Positions 1 through 9,557 are shown, numbered from the stretch's first letter. The stretch is 63,778 bases of DNA from Alphaproteobacteria bacterium (GCA_021775965.1 JAJFGV010000098.1:1-63778); one strand, 5' to 3'. Notes: a model not told the origin generated them from the letters alone. Made by a program: numbers and translations.

Positions 1-1
1 A

Positions 2-727
2 TTGATTGGCGTTGATGCAAATTTTGAACATCTTGTTCATGGGGTGAATGATCTGCCCAAAGGCTATGAGCCGTGGATGGTCAAATTCCCGAATGCACAA
101 GATGGCATCGATGCGGGCGCGATTGAGTATGTTTATGCGCTTATGGCCAAAGATGCCGGCATTCATATGCCGCAGGTTCATCTTTTTGATGCGCGGCATG
201 GCGCAGGATATTTTGCAATTAAACGCTTTGACCGCGACGGCAAAAACAGGCTGCACATGCATACTGCTTGCGGTTTGCTGCACTCTGATTACCGCACGCC
301 ATCCCTTGATTATGAAGATTTAATAGCGCTTACCAGTTCATTGACACGCGATGTACGAGAGGTTGAAAAAATGTATCAGCTGGCCGTTTTTAATGTTCTG
401 GCCCATAACCGCGATGATCATTCTAAAAACTTTAGCTATTTGATGGATGAAGCAGGGCAGTGGGTACTCTCACCGGCTTATGACCTTACGTTTTCTTCCG
501 GGCCGCGCGGCGAGCAAAGCACAATGGTCATGGGGGAGGGGCGGGAGCCTACAGTTCAGCATTTGCGTAAACTGGGTCAAGAGGCCAAGCTGAGCAATGA
601 GCGTATTGATGAAATTATAAGCCAAACGCAAGCTGCATTACAGCAATGGGAAGAATTGGCCAATCAATATGATGTTAGTTCTTCAAATATTGCCTTGATA
701 AAATCAAAAATTCAGATAAGCGAATAG
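2..727 (+). CDS. hipA: HipA-like serine/threonine kinase toxin, C-terminal part (cut by window edge)
   Basis: This is the C-terminal ~240 residues of a HipA-family kinase; the frame is open at the left edge, so the true start is outside. HipA kinases are normally about 400-440 residues and phosphorylate a tRNA synthetase or related target to induce dormancy. Visible family marks are EPWMVKFP near the start, the catalytic-loop motif HNRDDHSKN (about residues 135-143) and the following SPAYDLTFS stretch that carries the metal-binding Asp. The HipB partner would lie upstream and cannot be seen. No truncation is visible on the C-terminal side. Confidence 0.85.
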   Translation: MIGVDANFEHLVHGVNDLPKGYEPWMVKFPNAQDGIDAGAIEYVYALMAKDAGIHMPQVHLFDARHGAGYFAIKRFDRDGKNRLHMHTACGLLHSDYRTPSLDYEDLIALTSSLTRDVREVEKMYQLAVFNVLAHNRDDHSKNFSYLMDEAGQWVLSPAYDLTFSSGPRGEQSTMVMGEGREPTVQHLRKLGQEAKLSNERIDEIISQTQAALQQWEELANQYDVSSSNIALIKSKIQISE

Positions 728-867
728 CCTATATACATGTTAATTCATCGGCGTTTTGTTGGTGGCGGCTGCCATTTCGTCCACTTTGGCCTGTAGGTTT
801 TTTTATCGTTTTTTGAATTCCATAGAGAAAGATTGAGGACAATATATCTTTGTAGTACATTATTTTC

Positions 868-1788
868 ATGAATAAGATAAACATCTACACTCACCCCGCT
901 TGCCTAAAACATGATACCGGCCCCGGTCATCCGGAGTGCGTAGCACGGCTTGAGGTTTTATTGGAACTTTTCGATGAGATGAATCTAAAAACGATCCCCG
1001 CGCGGAAAGCGGCGTGGGAAGAGCTAACACTTGTCCATCCGGAAGACCACCTCATGGCCATACAGGATGCTATCCCAGATCATGGCCATACTGATTTCGT
1101 GCCGGAGACAACAATCTCTCCCGGCTCATGGGATGCCGCTCTTTATGCAGCTGGTGCGGTGTGTCAGGCGGTTGATGATGTGCTGTCCCATACCTGCGCT
1201 CGCGCTTTCTGCGCCATACGCCCACCAGGCCATCATGCGGGAGTGAATACATCTGAAGGGTTTTGTATTTTAAACAATATATCTATCGGAGCGTTGCACG
1301 CCCTGACAAAAGTAAAGCGTGTCGCCATAGCTGATTTCGATGTACACCATGGAAACGGAACAGATGAAATATCCCGTCTTCACAAAGGTATTTTTTTTGC
1401 TTCTACACATCAATGGCCACTATATTCAGGATCACGAGCTCCTGAAATAAATATTCCAGAGCCGGACCTTGCCGCTCGTATTATTAACAGATCGCTTGCC
1501 GCACAAACTGGCTCTCAGGAATTTCGTGCCGCATGGGAAGATATTTTAACTCACATGGATTCCTTCAAGCCTGATCTCATCATGATTTCCGCTGGGTTTG
1601 ATGCCCACCGAGACGACCCTCTGGCACAAATAAATCTGACGGAAGATGATTACAAATGGGTCACTGAGAAGCTCGTGGGACTGGCCAACCGCCATTGTGG
1701 CGGTAAAGTTATCTCCGCTCTGGAGGGCGGCTATGATCTGGTCAGCCTTAAAGCCAGTGTAGCAACCCATCTCTCCGCTTTATCCTAA
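868..1788 (+). CDS. Histone deacetylase family amidohydrolase
   Basis: Class II HDAC-like / acetylpolyamine amidohydrolase fold of 306 residues, the usual length for bacterial members. The protein opens with a substrate-channel segment (HPACLKHDTGPGHPE) followed by RPPGHHAG with the catalytic His pair, ADFDVHHGNGT with Asp and His zinc ligands, SAGFDAHRDDPL with the third zinc ligand, and LEGGYDL near the end. Such enzymes remove acetyl groups from lysines or polyamines, or act on acyl amides; the substrate cannot be told here. The ATG at 868 is the first in frame, but no clear ribosome-binding site precedes it. The gene is convergent with the LysR gene, with a tRNA-like fragment between them. 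Confidence 0.9.
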   Translation: MNKINIYTHPACLKHDTGPGHPECVARLEVLLELFDEMNLKTIPARKAAWEELTLVHPEDHLMAIQDAIPDHGHTDFVPETTISPGSWDAALYAAGAVCQAVDDVLSHTCARAFCAIRPPGHHAGVNTSEGFCILNNISIGALHALTKVKRVAIADFDVHHGNGTDEISRLHKGIFFASTHQWPLYSGSRAPEINIPEPDLAARIINRSLAAQTGSQEFRAAWEDILTHMDSFKPDLIMISAGFDAHRDDPLAQINLTEDDYKWVTEKLVGLANRHCGGKVISALEGGYDLVSLKASVATHLSALS

Positions 1789-1797
1789 CAGGATTTA

Positions 1798-1850
1798 GGC
1801 TGGCTTCATTTTAATGAGCGCTATACGCAGGTTCGAATCCAGCCACCAGC
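1798..1850 (+). other. tRNA-3'-end-like fragment between convergent genes
   Basis: The stretch GGTTCGAATCC (1830-1840) is a typical tRNA T-loop with its closing pairs. GGCTGG (1798-1803) can pair with CCAGCC (1839-1844), or GCTGG with CCAGC (1846-1850). The spacing is far too short for a complete tRNA, no D or anticodon arm fits, and the T-stem has an A-A mismatch. It may be an internally deleted tRNA or an old attachment site. Confidence 0.35.
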
Positions 1851-1857
1851 TTATTTA

Positions 1858-2748
1858 TTATACCCAAAAAGGCGGAGGTAAATTTCCTGAAAGAACCTTT
1901 TTGATTGTTGATTTAATGCATTTAAGGGCTTGTTCGAGTAATTCATTATTGGTTTGAACTCGCCATGCGGCATGTACAGGAAATGCAAAGCTTGGTGCTT
2001 TTGGCACCTTGAATAATTTACTGTCCGTGATGAAGGGCTCTACCAGACGTTCCGGCATATAAGCGCTGCCGCCCGTATTTATAATATAATTAATAGTGGC
2101 CGGTCCGATATCAAAGGTCATGCGCGGATGACGATAATCAGGGAAGTTTGTTGCGTGATGGGCGCTAAATTCCTCCCCCCAATCCACATAAACATAGTTT
2201 TCATCAATCTCTTTCGTTTCTTCTGATGAGGACACCATGATGAGTTTGTCATCAAAAAGAAATTCAACCTCAATACCCGGTCTGAGCTGCGGCGTATAAA
2301 GAACTGATAAATCCACTGTGCCTTCGGACATTTGGCGGGCTAGGCGATCTGGTCTTGCCACTTCTGCCCTAAACGCTACTTCCGGCATTTTCTTCTCCAT
2401 CAAGGGAAGAGCGCGAATGAGAAAACGGTTCCACAGCCCATATTCACCAGCAATCACCAAGACATCCTTATAGCCTTCCGGCACGGCGACCTGCTGCTTC
2501 GCTTCTTCCCAAATTTGCAGAAACGTACGAGCATAGCGCATGAATTGCTCACCCGCAGGGGTTAAGGTCACGCCCGTTTTACTGCGCAGGAATACACGCC
2601 GTCCCAAATGCTCTTCCAGAGATTTAATCCGCAAGCTCACAGCAGACTGTGAAACGAAAACACGCTCGGCGGCGGCGGCGAAGTTTCCCGTTGCCACGAC
2701 TTCTAGGAACGTTCTGATGAGTGTTATATCCACGGCGGTTTTCCTCAA
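1858..2748 (-). CDS. LysR-family transcriptional regulator
   Basis: The 296-residue length is typical for the family. The N-terminal winged helix-turn-helix is clear (residues about 8-67: FLEVVATGNFAAAAERVFVS, then QSAVSLRIKSLE and LGRRVFLR), followed by the linker helix and a periplasmic-binding-protein-like effector domain (about 95-280). The effector is not recognisable. It is divergent from the EF-hand protein gene at 2881, with about 130 bases between the starts. Since LysR regulators often control the divergent neighbour, that gene is the first candidate target, by position only. Confidence 0.92.
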   Translation of the reverse strand: MRKTAVDITLIRTFLEVVATGNFAAAAERVFVSQSAVSLRIKSLEEHLGRRVFLRSKTGVTLTPAGEQFMRYARTFLQIWEEAKQQVAVPEGYKDVLVIAGEYGLWNRFLIRALPLMEKKMPEVAFRAEVARPDRLARQMSEGTVDLSVLYTPQLRPGIEVEFLFDDKLIMVSSSEETKEIDENYVYVDWGEEFSAHHATNFPDYRHPRMTFDIGPATINYIINTGGSAYMPERLVEPFITDSKLFKVPKAPSFAFPVHAAWRVQTNNELLEQALKCIKSTIKKVLSGNLPPPFWV

Positions 2749-2880
2749 TATTTTCTACACATTATTAAAGCACAAACATGAGAAAAACTCATCTTATTAG
2801 TGAGTATTATCCGTTTTACTCATTGATAAAAATGCTAGATGCTTCCTTTCATACGAGAAGTTTTGAAAAGGAGAATTGAG

Positions 2881-3483
2881 ATGAACAAGACATATTTAAC
2901 ACTGACTTTATTAGCAATTTTAGCCTTGCCCGTTACACAAGCCTATGCAGGTGAAGACAAGCTGCAAGAAAGAGCCGATATGATAATGCGGGGCGAACCT
3001 GATGCAAAAAAAGTGCATGTTCGTGAAGAGGTTACGCCTAAGGCAACGCCAAACAAAAAGTCTATCAATTTGATGGAATTTGATCTGAATGACGATGGCA
3101 GGCTTACCCAAGAAGAGGTTGGAGAAAAGCTCTTTAAGGTTTTTGATCGGGATCACAACGGCGTTATTGATAATCGGGAAATGAAAAAAGTAGGTTTGAT
3201 CACGCTTGCGCCAATGCAAAGAAAGACAACCGAAACCATTGAATACAAATCTCTGGACCATCCCACAAAAACGACTATCAACGAGGAAGAGTTTTTGCAC
3301 AGATCACAGCTTGTTAAGTTCGATAAAGACGAAGATGGACTTACGCCGCTTGATTTCCTTGGCATGACTTTTCTCAAAGTGAATGTGAAAAAAGATGATG
3401 TGATTGATCTATATGAATGGAAGAGAGCTTATGCTGAATCTGTAAGAGGTAAGCATCAAGAACAGTATAACTACAACGATTAA
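2881..3483 (+). CDS. Exported EF-hand calcium-binding protein
   Basis: A 200-residue protein with a Sec signal peptide (about residues 1-20, ending AYA before GED). Two canonical EF-hand loops are visible: DLNDDGRLTQEE and DRDHNGVIDNRE. A third, weaker Asp-rich loop lies near DKDEDGLTPLDF, and the C-terminal half continues in EF-hand-like spacing. It is probably a periplasmic calcium sensor or buffer. The start at 2881 is chosen because AAAAGGAG lies just upstream and the signal peptide begins there; the frame is open back to 2839. A strong terminator follows, so it is transcribed separately from the next genes. Confidence 0.8.
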   Translation: MNKTYLTLTLLAILALPVTQAYAGEDKLQERADMIMRGEPDAKKVHVREEVTPKATPNKKSINLMEFDLNDDGRLTQEEVGEKLFKVFDRDHNGVIDNREMKKVGLITLAPMQRKTTETIEYKSLDHPTKTTINEEEFLHRSQLVKFDKDEDGLTPLDFLGMTFLKVNVKKDDVIDLYEWKRAYAESVRGKHQEQYNYND

Positions 3484-3503
3484 TTCCCATTCCCTACAGC
3501 TCG

Positions 3504-3533
3504 CTGGTGGTGTAATACCACCAGATATTTTTT
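3504..3533 (+). terminator. Rho-independent terminator after the EF-hand gene
   Basis: CTGGTGGT (3504-3511) and ACCACCAG (3517-3524) form a perfect 8-bp stem with a 5-base loop, followed by a run of T (3528-3533). It lies 20 bases after the EF-hand stop codon. Confidence 0.88.
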
Positions 3534-3554
3534 AAAAATCAAAGGATATGCACA

Positions 3555-3893
3555 ATGAACAATAGAATGTTTTTAACACCACTTTTCATCGTAACACTTA
3601 TCGTTTCAGCATGTTCCCCTCAACCAAAAGAACTAAGCTTTGGAGAAAAAATACAATCTGAAAGTTCAGAAACGGCTAAAATCGGTAAAAATTGGATGAA
3701 AGGCGAAAACCTTATTACTGACGGCAATCAGCTTGTGAGAGATGGCAACAAAGATATTCAAAGAGGTGAAAAGCTATTGTCCAAAGGTGAGAGCAAAGTG
3801 GATAAAGGCGATGCCATGATTAAAAAGGGCACTCGCATGAAGAATGAAGCAGAAGAAATTTATAAAGAAAAGGCCCGGGAGAACGAAGCATGA
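3555..3893 (+). CDS. Small lipoprotein with repeated charged/glycine pattern
   Basis: A 112-residue predicted lipoprotein: hydrophobic signal and lipobox VSAC with Cys at residue 20. The mature part is a run of about seven-residue charged repeats with regularly placed glycines (DGNQ, DGNKD, RGEKL, KGESK, KGDAM, KGTRM). This probably forms a helical or left-handed repetitive rod. AAAGGAT precedes the ATG. It overlaps the next gene by four bases (ATGA), so the two are translated together. The function is not known. Confidence 0.72.
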   Translation: MNNRMFLTPLFIVTLIVSACSPQPKELSFGEKIQSESSETAKIGKNWMKGENLITDGNQLVRDGNKDIQRGEKLLSKGESKVDKGDAMIKKGTRMKNEAEEIYKEKARENEA

Positions 3894-4390
3894 GTATTAT
3901 TCGGCTTTTTATATGTCTAGGTGTTTTTCTTTGTTGCGCTCAAAACACAGCATTTGCGGTAGATGAGAGTGTTTATCACCAGACCGTATTGACCAATGTG
4001 CTGTCATACAGCAAAAGCCAAGAGCCTGAAAAGGCCAAGACGCATCTTACGGCTCGTTCGCATGACTTGTACGATAGAATTTATGCTCATAACTTGACCT
4101 TCCTTCTGCCGCAAGGCATCGAAGCATCACAAAGCCAGACCAAGAATGGCTTTGATTATGTACGATTTATAGAACCCAATGCTTCCAAAAAACAAAGCAT
4201 GATTATGACTTTTCAAGAAGAAGGGAAGTCAAAAAAACTGGATTTGCCAGAAACTTTTCGTGTTGGTTTTGGAGAAGAATGGCCAAAGACGCTTGATATG
4301 GTTGAGCAAGCCTATGTGTTTATGCGCCAGCAATATGGCGAGGAGCAAAGCGTTGAAATGTTGAAAACCTTAACACGCGCTAAAAAGTGA
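3890..4390 (+). CDS. Exported protein of unknown function
   Basis: A 166-residue protein with a clear Sec signal peptide (cleavage expected after AFA, about residue 23). No family is recognised. The mature part is mixed charged and hydrophobic, without cysteines or repeats. It is coupled by an ATGA overlap to the lipoprotein gene upstream, so the pair probably acts together in the cell envelope. Confidence 0.65.
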   Translation: MSIIRLFICLGVFLCCAQNTAFAVDESVYHQTVLTNVLSYSKSQEPEKAKTHLTARSHDLYDRIYAHNLTFLLPQGIEASQSQTKNGFDYVRFIEPNASKKQSMIMTFQEEGKSKKLDLPETFRVGFGEEWPKTLDMVEQAYVFMRQQYGEEQSVEMLKTLTRAKK

Positions 4391-4459
4391 CCTAACTCGA
4401 AACCCCTTATTTAGAGCGTATACACTGCCATTCTTTAACTTCTAAAAGGAAAAACAAAT

Positions 4460-5176
4460 ATGCCCAATCAATTTGATGTTTCTATCGAAAAGTTAGAAAA
4501 GATAGATGATATGCCCGGCACTTGGGAAGATCAGGATTATCATACCCTTTTGTTGGCTATTGAAGTGGATGGCATGGAGGCCATGCAAGGTGAGGAGCTT
4601 CTTGAAATGATGCTCATGGCTTTGCAAGATTTGGGGGCTGAGGATGCCGCGGATGCGGTGTTGGCTTATAAGCTGCAAGCGAGTGTTTCTGCCGGAGTTA
4701 GGCAGAACATTACACAAGGTTTGCTAGAAGATGATGATCGTCCGTGGGAGGAGTATTCGAATATTGATTTTCATAAAACTCTTTTTGCTGTTTCGGTTTT
4801 GCTTCATAAGGTTTTCCCGCAAACTTTTGTTAAGCCTGATATGATGCGTCTTAATCTAGAGTTAAAAACAGATCAATCACAAGCTCGTGCTTTGTTTTCT
4901 AGCAAACCGGAGCCTGCTTTTGTTACGCGTATTCTTGCTGATGGCATGGATGAGGATAGTATTTTAGAGCGTTTGTTTGAAGACCAATTGGCTTCAGCTT
5001 CGTTTCCAGAAGCAAACGGTATTATTTGGCGTGCTGAGTACAAAAATTTACGAGAGGACGATGCTACTGTGAATTTGGTCATTTATTCTTCTGCCAATTG
5101 GTTGAAGCCAATGGAAGATGTTAAAACTTTCAAGTCTTGCGCATACAACGATAACGAAAATTTGGAAAAGAGATAG
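4460..5176 (+). CDS. Protein of unknown function at the head of the ion-transport operon
   Basis: A 238-residue cytoplasmic protein without signal peptide or membrane span. It is acidic, with Met/Leu-rich helices in the first third, and resembles no family I can name. AAAAGGAAAAAC precedes the ATG. The CNNM-like transporter gene starts 9 bases after its stop, so it is probably the first gene of the operon running to about 12.0 kb. Confidence 0.65.
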   Translation: MPNQFDVSIEKLEKIDDMPGTWEDQDYHTLLLAIEVDGMEAMQGEELLEMMLMALQDLGAEDAADAVLAYKLQASVSAGVRQNITQGLLEDDDRPWEEYSNIDFHKTLFAVSVLLHKVFPQTFVKPDMMRLNLELKTDQSQARALFSSKPEPAFVTRILADGMDEDSILERLFEDQLASASFPEANGIIWRAEYKNLREDDATVNLVIYSSANWLKPMEDVKTFKSCAYNDNENLEKR

Positions 5177-5185
5177 GAATAAGTT

Positions 5186-6511
5186 ATGGAAGAAGGATCG
5201 CTACTGATACCGATCTTAACGGTCTTTGGGCTGATTTTAATGTCGGCGTTTTTTTCCGGCTCGGAAACAGGTTTAACGAGCGTGGCAAAAGCCAAAATAT
5301 ACAAGCTTAAGATGGAAGGAAACCGCAGGGCCATTATCCTGAGCAAATTGCGTGAGGATAAAGAGCGACTGATCGGCGCTATTCTTTTGGGTAATAACGT
5401 TGTTAATATCGCTGCATCAGCAATAGCAACGGCGCTCGCCATTAAACTTTTTGGTCAAAGCGGCGTTGTTTATGCCACGGCTATCATGACCGTTCTGGTT
5501 CTGGTGTTTGCGGAAGTTCTGCCTAAAACCTATGCAGTACGCCATGCTGAAAAGGTTGCTCTGGCTGTTGCTCCTGTTTTTGTCTTCATAACCAGAATTC
5601 TTTCACCTTTCACAATGGCGGTTCATAAAGTTGTCAATTGGGTGCTTAATTTGCTGACCACCTCCCCCCAAGAGGACATGAGCGGCACAGAAGTCCTGCG
5701 CGGCGCTATTGCGATGTATCACGAGGAAGGCGACGTTGAGGAAGACGATAAAAATATGCTAAGCGGCATTATCGATCTTGAAGCAACAGATATCGAGCAA
5801 ATTATGATTCACCGCAGTGAAATGTCTACCGCGAACATTGATGATCCCGTTCGTAAAATTGCCGCTTTTGTCGCCAATAGTAGTCATACCCGCATACCTT
5901 TGTGGCAAGGATCACCGGATAAGATTGTCGGTGTCCTGCACGCCAAGGATTTATTTAAAGCCACGCAAAATCATGAGGGTGACCTTAATGATCTTGATAT
6001 CAAAACAATCGTGAGAGAGCCATGGTATGTGCCGGAAACAAATACGCTGAAAAACCAACTGCAGGCCTTCCGTAAACACAGGCGACACTTTGCACTTGTG
6101 GTCGATGAGTCCGGCGGGCTTTCGGGCCTTGTTACGCTGGAAGATATCCTTGAAGAAGTTGTGGGCGATATTGAGGATGAGCATGATCTACCTGACAGGA
6201 CCGCCATAAAGAAAAAGAAAAATGGCTCATATGAGATTGATGGACATGTCACGCTCAGGGATCTCAAAAAAGAATTAGGCTGGAATTTTCCTGACGAAGA
6301 GGTGACAACACTTGCTGGGTTGGTGATGGAGCTGGCACAATGTATACCGGATGAGGAAGACATATTTGAGATGGAAGATTTTATGTTTCAGGTGTTGAAA
6401 AAAAATGGAGCCCAGATAACGCGCATTAAGGTGAGGGAAACAATCTCTACTAAAGAAGAGGTTGATGAGCAATTGGCCGACCAACCAGCCATAAAAGGAC
6501 AAAAGGAATAG
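5186..6511 (+). CDS. CNNM/CorC-type membrane protein with CBS pair
   Basis: A 441-residue membrane protein of the HlyC/CorC (CNNM, TlyC) family. Domains in order: DUF21 transmembrane domain (about 1-190, with FFSGSETGLTS and the ILLGNNVVNIAAS helix), two CBS domains (about 205-330, including HTRIPLW and GLVTLEDILEEVVGDIEDE), and the small CorC_HlyC domain (about 345-420). Characterised relatives handle magnesium or cobalt efflux. It sits between the 238-residue protein and an MscS-like channel, with MgtE genes downstream, which fits a role in divalent-cation balance. Confidence 0.9.
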   Translation: MEEGSLLIPILTVFGLILMSAFFSGSETGLTSVAKAKIYKLKMEGNRRAIILSKLREDKERLIGAILLGNNVVNIAASAIATALAIKLFGQSGVVYATAIMTVLVLVFAEVLPKTYAVRHAEKVALAVAPVFVFITRILSPFTMAVHKVVNWVLNLLTTSPQEDMSGTEVLRGAIAMYHEEGDVEEDDKNMLSGIIDLEATDIEQIMIHRSEMSTANIDDPVRKIAAFVANSSHTRIPLWQGSPDKIVGVLHAKDLFKATQNHEGDLNDLDIKTIVREPWYVPETNTLKNQLQAFRKHRRHFALVVDESGGLSGLVTLEDILEEVVGDIEDEHDLPDRTAIKKKKNGSYEIDGHVTLRDLKKELGWNFPDEEVTTLAGLVMELAQCIPDEEDIFEMEDFMFQVLKKNGAQITRIKVRETISTKEEVDEQLADQPAIKGQKE

Positions 6512-6514
6512 AGC

Positions 6515-7348
6515 ATGGAAAAACCCAGTACATTTGAATGGAAAGCTTCACTTGTCGGCACATATGAAGACTTTATCCAACATATGATTGAAATCATGCC
6601 TCAGATTATTGGTGCGGTGGGGTTGTTACTTTTGGGTTGGATCGTCGCAAGCATATTACGTCTGATTGCCAGCAAAGCAATGGGCGGTTTTGATATCGTG
6701 CTCGGTAGGGTTACAAAGAGCGCGGGGCAGAGAAAAGGCATCCCGCAAAAATCCTATGCCTTTATTGTGAGCAAGATCGTTTTTTGGTCAGTTTTGTTGT
6801 TTTTCATCACAGCAGCTTCAAATCTTCTGGGCTGGGAGTTATTTGCCGGATGGATGGATAGCTTGATCCGGCATTTGCCCAATCTTATTATGGGGTTTCT
6901 TATTATTCTTGCCGGTTTTATTGCAGGTGGAAGTGCGCGTGATGCGGTTCAAAGAATTGCAGGCAGGGCAGGTATGGCCAATGCAGAAATTCTGGCGCTG
7001 TCTTTTCAGGTTGTCGTGATCTTAACAACGGTCATTATCGGCGTAGAGCAGATGGGGATAAATGTCGGCTTCCTAACGATGCTGATTGCTGTGATTGCGG
7101 GCATCTTGCTGGCTGGGGCTTGTCTGGCTTTTGGCCTCGGTGCGCAACCGCTTGTCGCCAATATTATAGGTGCTCAATTTGCCCGAAAACATTGCCGCAT
7201 CGGTGAAACGCTTAAAATTTCCGGTATGGAAGGCAGCATTCTTGAAATCACGCAAACCTCAATTGTGCTGGAAACAAAAAAGGGGCGCTGCATAGTACCG
7301 GCAAAACTCTTCCAGGATGAGACATCCTCTGTCGAAGGGGGAGGATAA
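6515..7348 (+). CDS. MscS-like small-conductance mechanosensitive channel
   Basis: A 277-residue membrane protein with about five hydrophobic segments. The arrangement is a conserved TM-helix repeat (GLLLLGWIVASILR, later IILAGFIAGGSARD), a pore-lining segment rich in Gly and Ala, then the beta domain (ISGMEGSILEITQTSIVLET). It lacks the longer C-terminal cage seen in E. coli MscS. It starts 3 bases after the transporter stop and is followed at once by the MgtE-like gene, so all are one operon. Expected role: release of solutes on hypo-osmotic shock. Confidence 0.82.
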   Translation: MEKPSTFEWKASLVGTYEDFIQHMIEIMPQIIGAVGLLLLGWIVASILRLIASKAMGGFDIVLGRVTKSAGQRKGIPQKSYAFIVSKIVFWSVLLFFITAASNLLGWELFAGWMDSLIRHLPNLIMGFLIILAGFIAGGSARDAVQRIAGRAGMANAEILALSFQVVVILTTVIIGVEQMGINVGFLTMLIAVIAGILLAGACLAFGLGAQPLVANIIGAQFARKHCRIGETLKISGMEGSILEITQTSIVLETKKGRCIVPAKLFQDETSSVEGGG

Positions 7349-7349
7349 G

Positions 7350-8210
7350 ATGACGGCGAATAGCAACATACTGGCACTGACATTTTTGCAGTCGCGGCCA
7401 GAAAAAGCTGCCGAAATTCTGGAGCAGATGGATTTGCAAATTGTTACGAATTTTTTACGTGAGGTACCACACACCATTGTCGGACCAGTGATGGCGTTTA
7501 TGCTGCCGCAATACGCGGCTAGAATTGTTTCTCTTTTGGATAAAGATACTGCCGCTTCGTTTTTGTCGGCGATGAATGGCCGGAAAGCAGCATCTGTTCT
7601 GCGTTACACGGAGAAAAAGATGCGCAAAGCCCTGATGGCTAAATTACCAACCAAGGCCGGAAACCTACTTGGTCTGTTTCTAGGATTTGCAGAAGATATG
7701 GTGGGTGCATGGATGATACCGGATATTATGCTGCTCCCGGATGATTGCACGTCCCGTGAAGCGATGCAGAGGTTTAAAAACACAGATCAGCATACCCATG
7801 GCGGCATTGTCTATGTCGTGAATCGGGATGCGCAAATTCAAGGCAGCCTTCATGTATCGGCTCTATTGCGTCAAAGCACGGACGTACCTGTGTCTGCCAT
7901 TATGCAGGAAGAAAACGCCACAGTTTCTGCTCGGGCAACACTGTCTTCCGTTCAAGATCATAAAGGCTGGGAAACAAAAAATACGCTTCCGGTTGTGAAT
8001 AAAGAAAAGCAGCTAATTGGGGTGTTGCGGCATACGGACCTTCACCAAGGTTTGCAGCAGGTTTTAGGTCATATTAAACAGCCCTCTGGCAGCGATGCCG
8101 TAACAGGCTTGTGGGAAGTCTATGGCACAGCGCTTCTTGCGTTGTTTGATGTGGCGGGTGGATTTGGAACCTTTGATAAGGCCAAGAACAAACAGGAGAA
8201 ACTGTTATGA
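7350..8210 (+). CDS. Soluble MgtE-like protein (N domain plus CBS, no membrane domain)
   Basis: A 286-residue protein resembling only the cytosolic half of the magnesium channel MgtE. It has a helical MgtE_N repeat domain (about 10-115, with AAEILEQMD and AARIVSLLDKDTAASFL) and then a CBS pair (about 125-255). No transmembrane helices follow; the C-terminal 30 residues are a short tail. The start at 7350 is preferred over the earlier in-frame codon because GGGGGAGG lies right before it. It overlaps the full MgtE gene by four bases (ATGA), so it may be a regulatory subunit of that channel; this is inference. Confidence 0.8.
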   Translation: MTANSNILALTFLQSRPEKAAEILEQMDLQIVTNFLREVPHTIVGPVMAFMLPQYAARIVSLLDKDTAASFLSAMNGRKAASVLRYTEKKMRKALMAKLPTKAGNLLGLFLGFAEDMVGAWMIPDIMLLPDDCTSREAMQRFKNTDQHTHGGIVYVVNRDAQIQGSLHVSALLRQSTDVPVSAIMQEENATVSARATLSSVQDHKGWETKNTLPVVNKEKQLIGVLRHTDLHQGLQQVLGHIKQPSGSDAVTGLWEVYGTALLALFDVAGGFGTFDKAKNKQEKLL

Positions 8211-9535
8211 ATCAATCTCAAGCAGCCACGACAGAGGCCACCGAAACGCCGGAAGATATTTTAGGCACAGCTTTCCTTTTGAACTTTCCGAGAGACTCGG
8301 CCAGAAAACTGGAAGCCCTTCTTCCTGTGGAGGCGGCTGAAATATTGATGGCGCAGCCGATGCATGCCGCTATGTCGGCATGGAACTACCTGTCGCCGGG
8401 GAGCGCGGATGCCATTATTCCTTATTTTGATAAAGAACGGGCCGCAAAATTTCTGGAGGCGTTGGACCCGAATATGTCTGCCGCTCTTCTTAGCCGCATG
8501 AATGAGGAAGATCAGGGAAAACACCTTTCCGCTTTAGACAAGGGCATAGCTAAAGAGCTGCGGTATTTGCTTATTTTCCCGGCGGAATCAGTGGGCCGCT
8601 TGATGGACACAAAAATTACGGCCTTCAATAAGAAGGTGACCATTGAAGATGCGCTGTCTCAGCTTAGAAGTCACGGGACCAAAACGCTTGACCATCTTTT
8701 TCTTCTCGATGACACCATGCAGCTCTGTGGTCAGGTTGATATTCACAAGCTCGCTTTGGCAGACGGATCACAAATCCTTGCTGCTTTGTCTGAGCCGGTG
8801 AAGGTATATCTGAATGCTCTTGATCCAAAAGAAGACGCTATTCATATGGCTGAACAAAACAACATTGAAACTATTCCTGTGGTAGATGGGGATCATCGTC
8901 TGGTGGGGTTGTTGCAAAGAGCCGATCTCATTAGCGCCATAAAAGAAGATTTAGCCTCCAGCATGCAAACCATGGTTGGTGTGAGTAAAGAAGAACGTGC
9001 GCTTTCCAGCAGTTTTTTTGCCGTGCGCAAACGATTGCCGTGGTTACAGATTAACTTACTGACGGCGTTTCTGGCCTCGGCTGTTGTTGGCGCTTTTGAA
9101 GATACAATCGCTCAGTTTACAGCATTGGCCGTTTTACTCCCTGTGGCTGCCGGGCAATCCGGTAATACGGGTGCGCAAGCCTTGGCGGTGACCATGCGGG
9201 GCTTGTCCTTGCGGGAGGTGACTTTGCGGCACTGGTTCAGGATTATGAGGAAAGAAGCCGGCGCGGGCTTTGTGAATGGGATAGCCATCGCTGTCGTCTG
9301 TGCCGTTGGTGTTTATCTCTGGAGCCAGAGTTTCGGTCTTGCTCTTGTTATGGCGATGTCTATGGTTATTTCGATGACAATAGCTGGCACTTCAGGTGCA
9401 ATGGTGCCTATGGTCTTAAAGCGTTTAGGACAAGATCCGGCAGCTTCATCTTCTATTATTTTAACCACCATTACGGACATAGTAGGATTTATGTCCTTTC
9501 TTGGCATCGCGACACTTCTGTCGTTCATGCTTTAA
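8207..9535 (+). CDS. mgtE: Magnesium transporter MgtE
   Basis: A 442-residue protein with the full MgtE layout: N domain (about 20-130), CBS pair (about 135-255, [11 protein letters not shown] and [17 protein letters not shown]), then a transmembrane domain of about five helices (about 290-442) with the typical [18 protein letters not shown] segment and a conserved Asp near TITDIVGF. MgtE is a Mg2+-gated Mg2+ channel of the inner membrane whose cytosolic part closes the pore at high magnesium. Its start overlaps the stop of the soluble MgtE-like gene, so the two are made together. Confidence 0.92.
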   Translation: MNQSQAATTEATETPEDILGTAFLLNFPRDSARKLEALLPVEAAEILMAQPMHAAMSAWNYLSPGSADAIIPYFDKERAAKFLEALDPNMSAALLSRMNEEDQGKHLSALDKGIAKELRYLLIFPAESVGRLMDTKITAFNKKVTIEDALSQLRSHGTKTLDHLFLLDDTMQLCGQVDIHKLALADGSQILAALSEPVKVYLNALDPKEDAIHMAEQNNIETIPVVDGDHRLVGLLQRADLISAIKEDLASSMQTMVGVSKEERALSSSFFAVRKRLPWLQINLLTAFLASAVVGAFEDTIAQFTALAVLLPVAAGQSGNTGAQALAVTMRGLSLREVTLRHWFRIMRKEAGAGFVNGIAIAVVCAVGVYLWSQSFGLALVMAMSMVISMTIAGTSGAMVPMVLKRLGQDPAASSSIILTTITDIVGFMSFLGIATLLSFML

Positions 9536-9557
9536 AAACACAAAAGGGACTGAAAAA

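Noticed and set aside
1798-1850. Part of a tmRNA (ssrA)
   Set aside because: The T-loop fits any tRNA; no tag reading frame or tmRNA acceptor partner is seen nearby.
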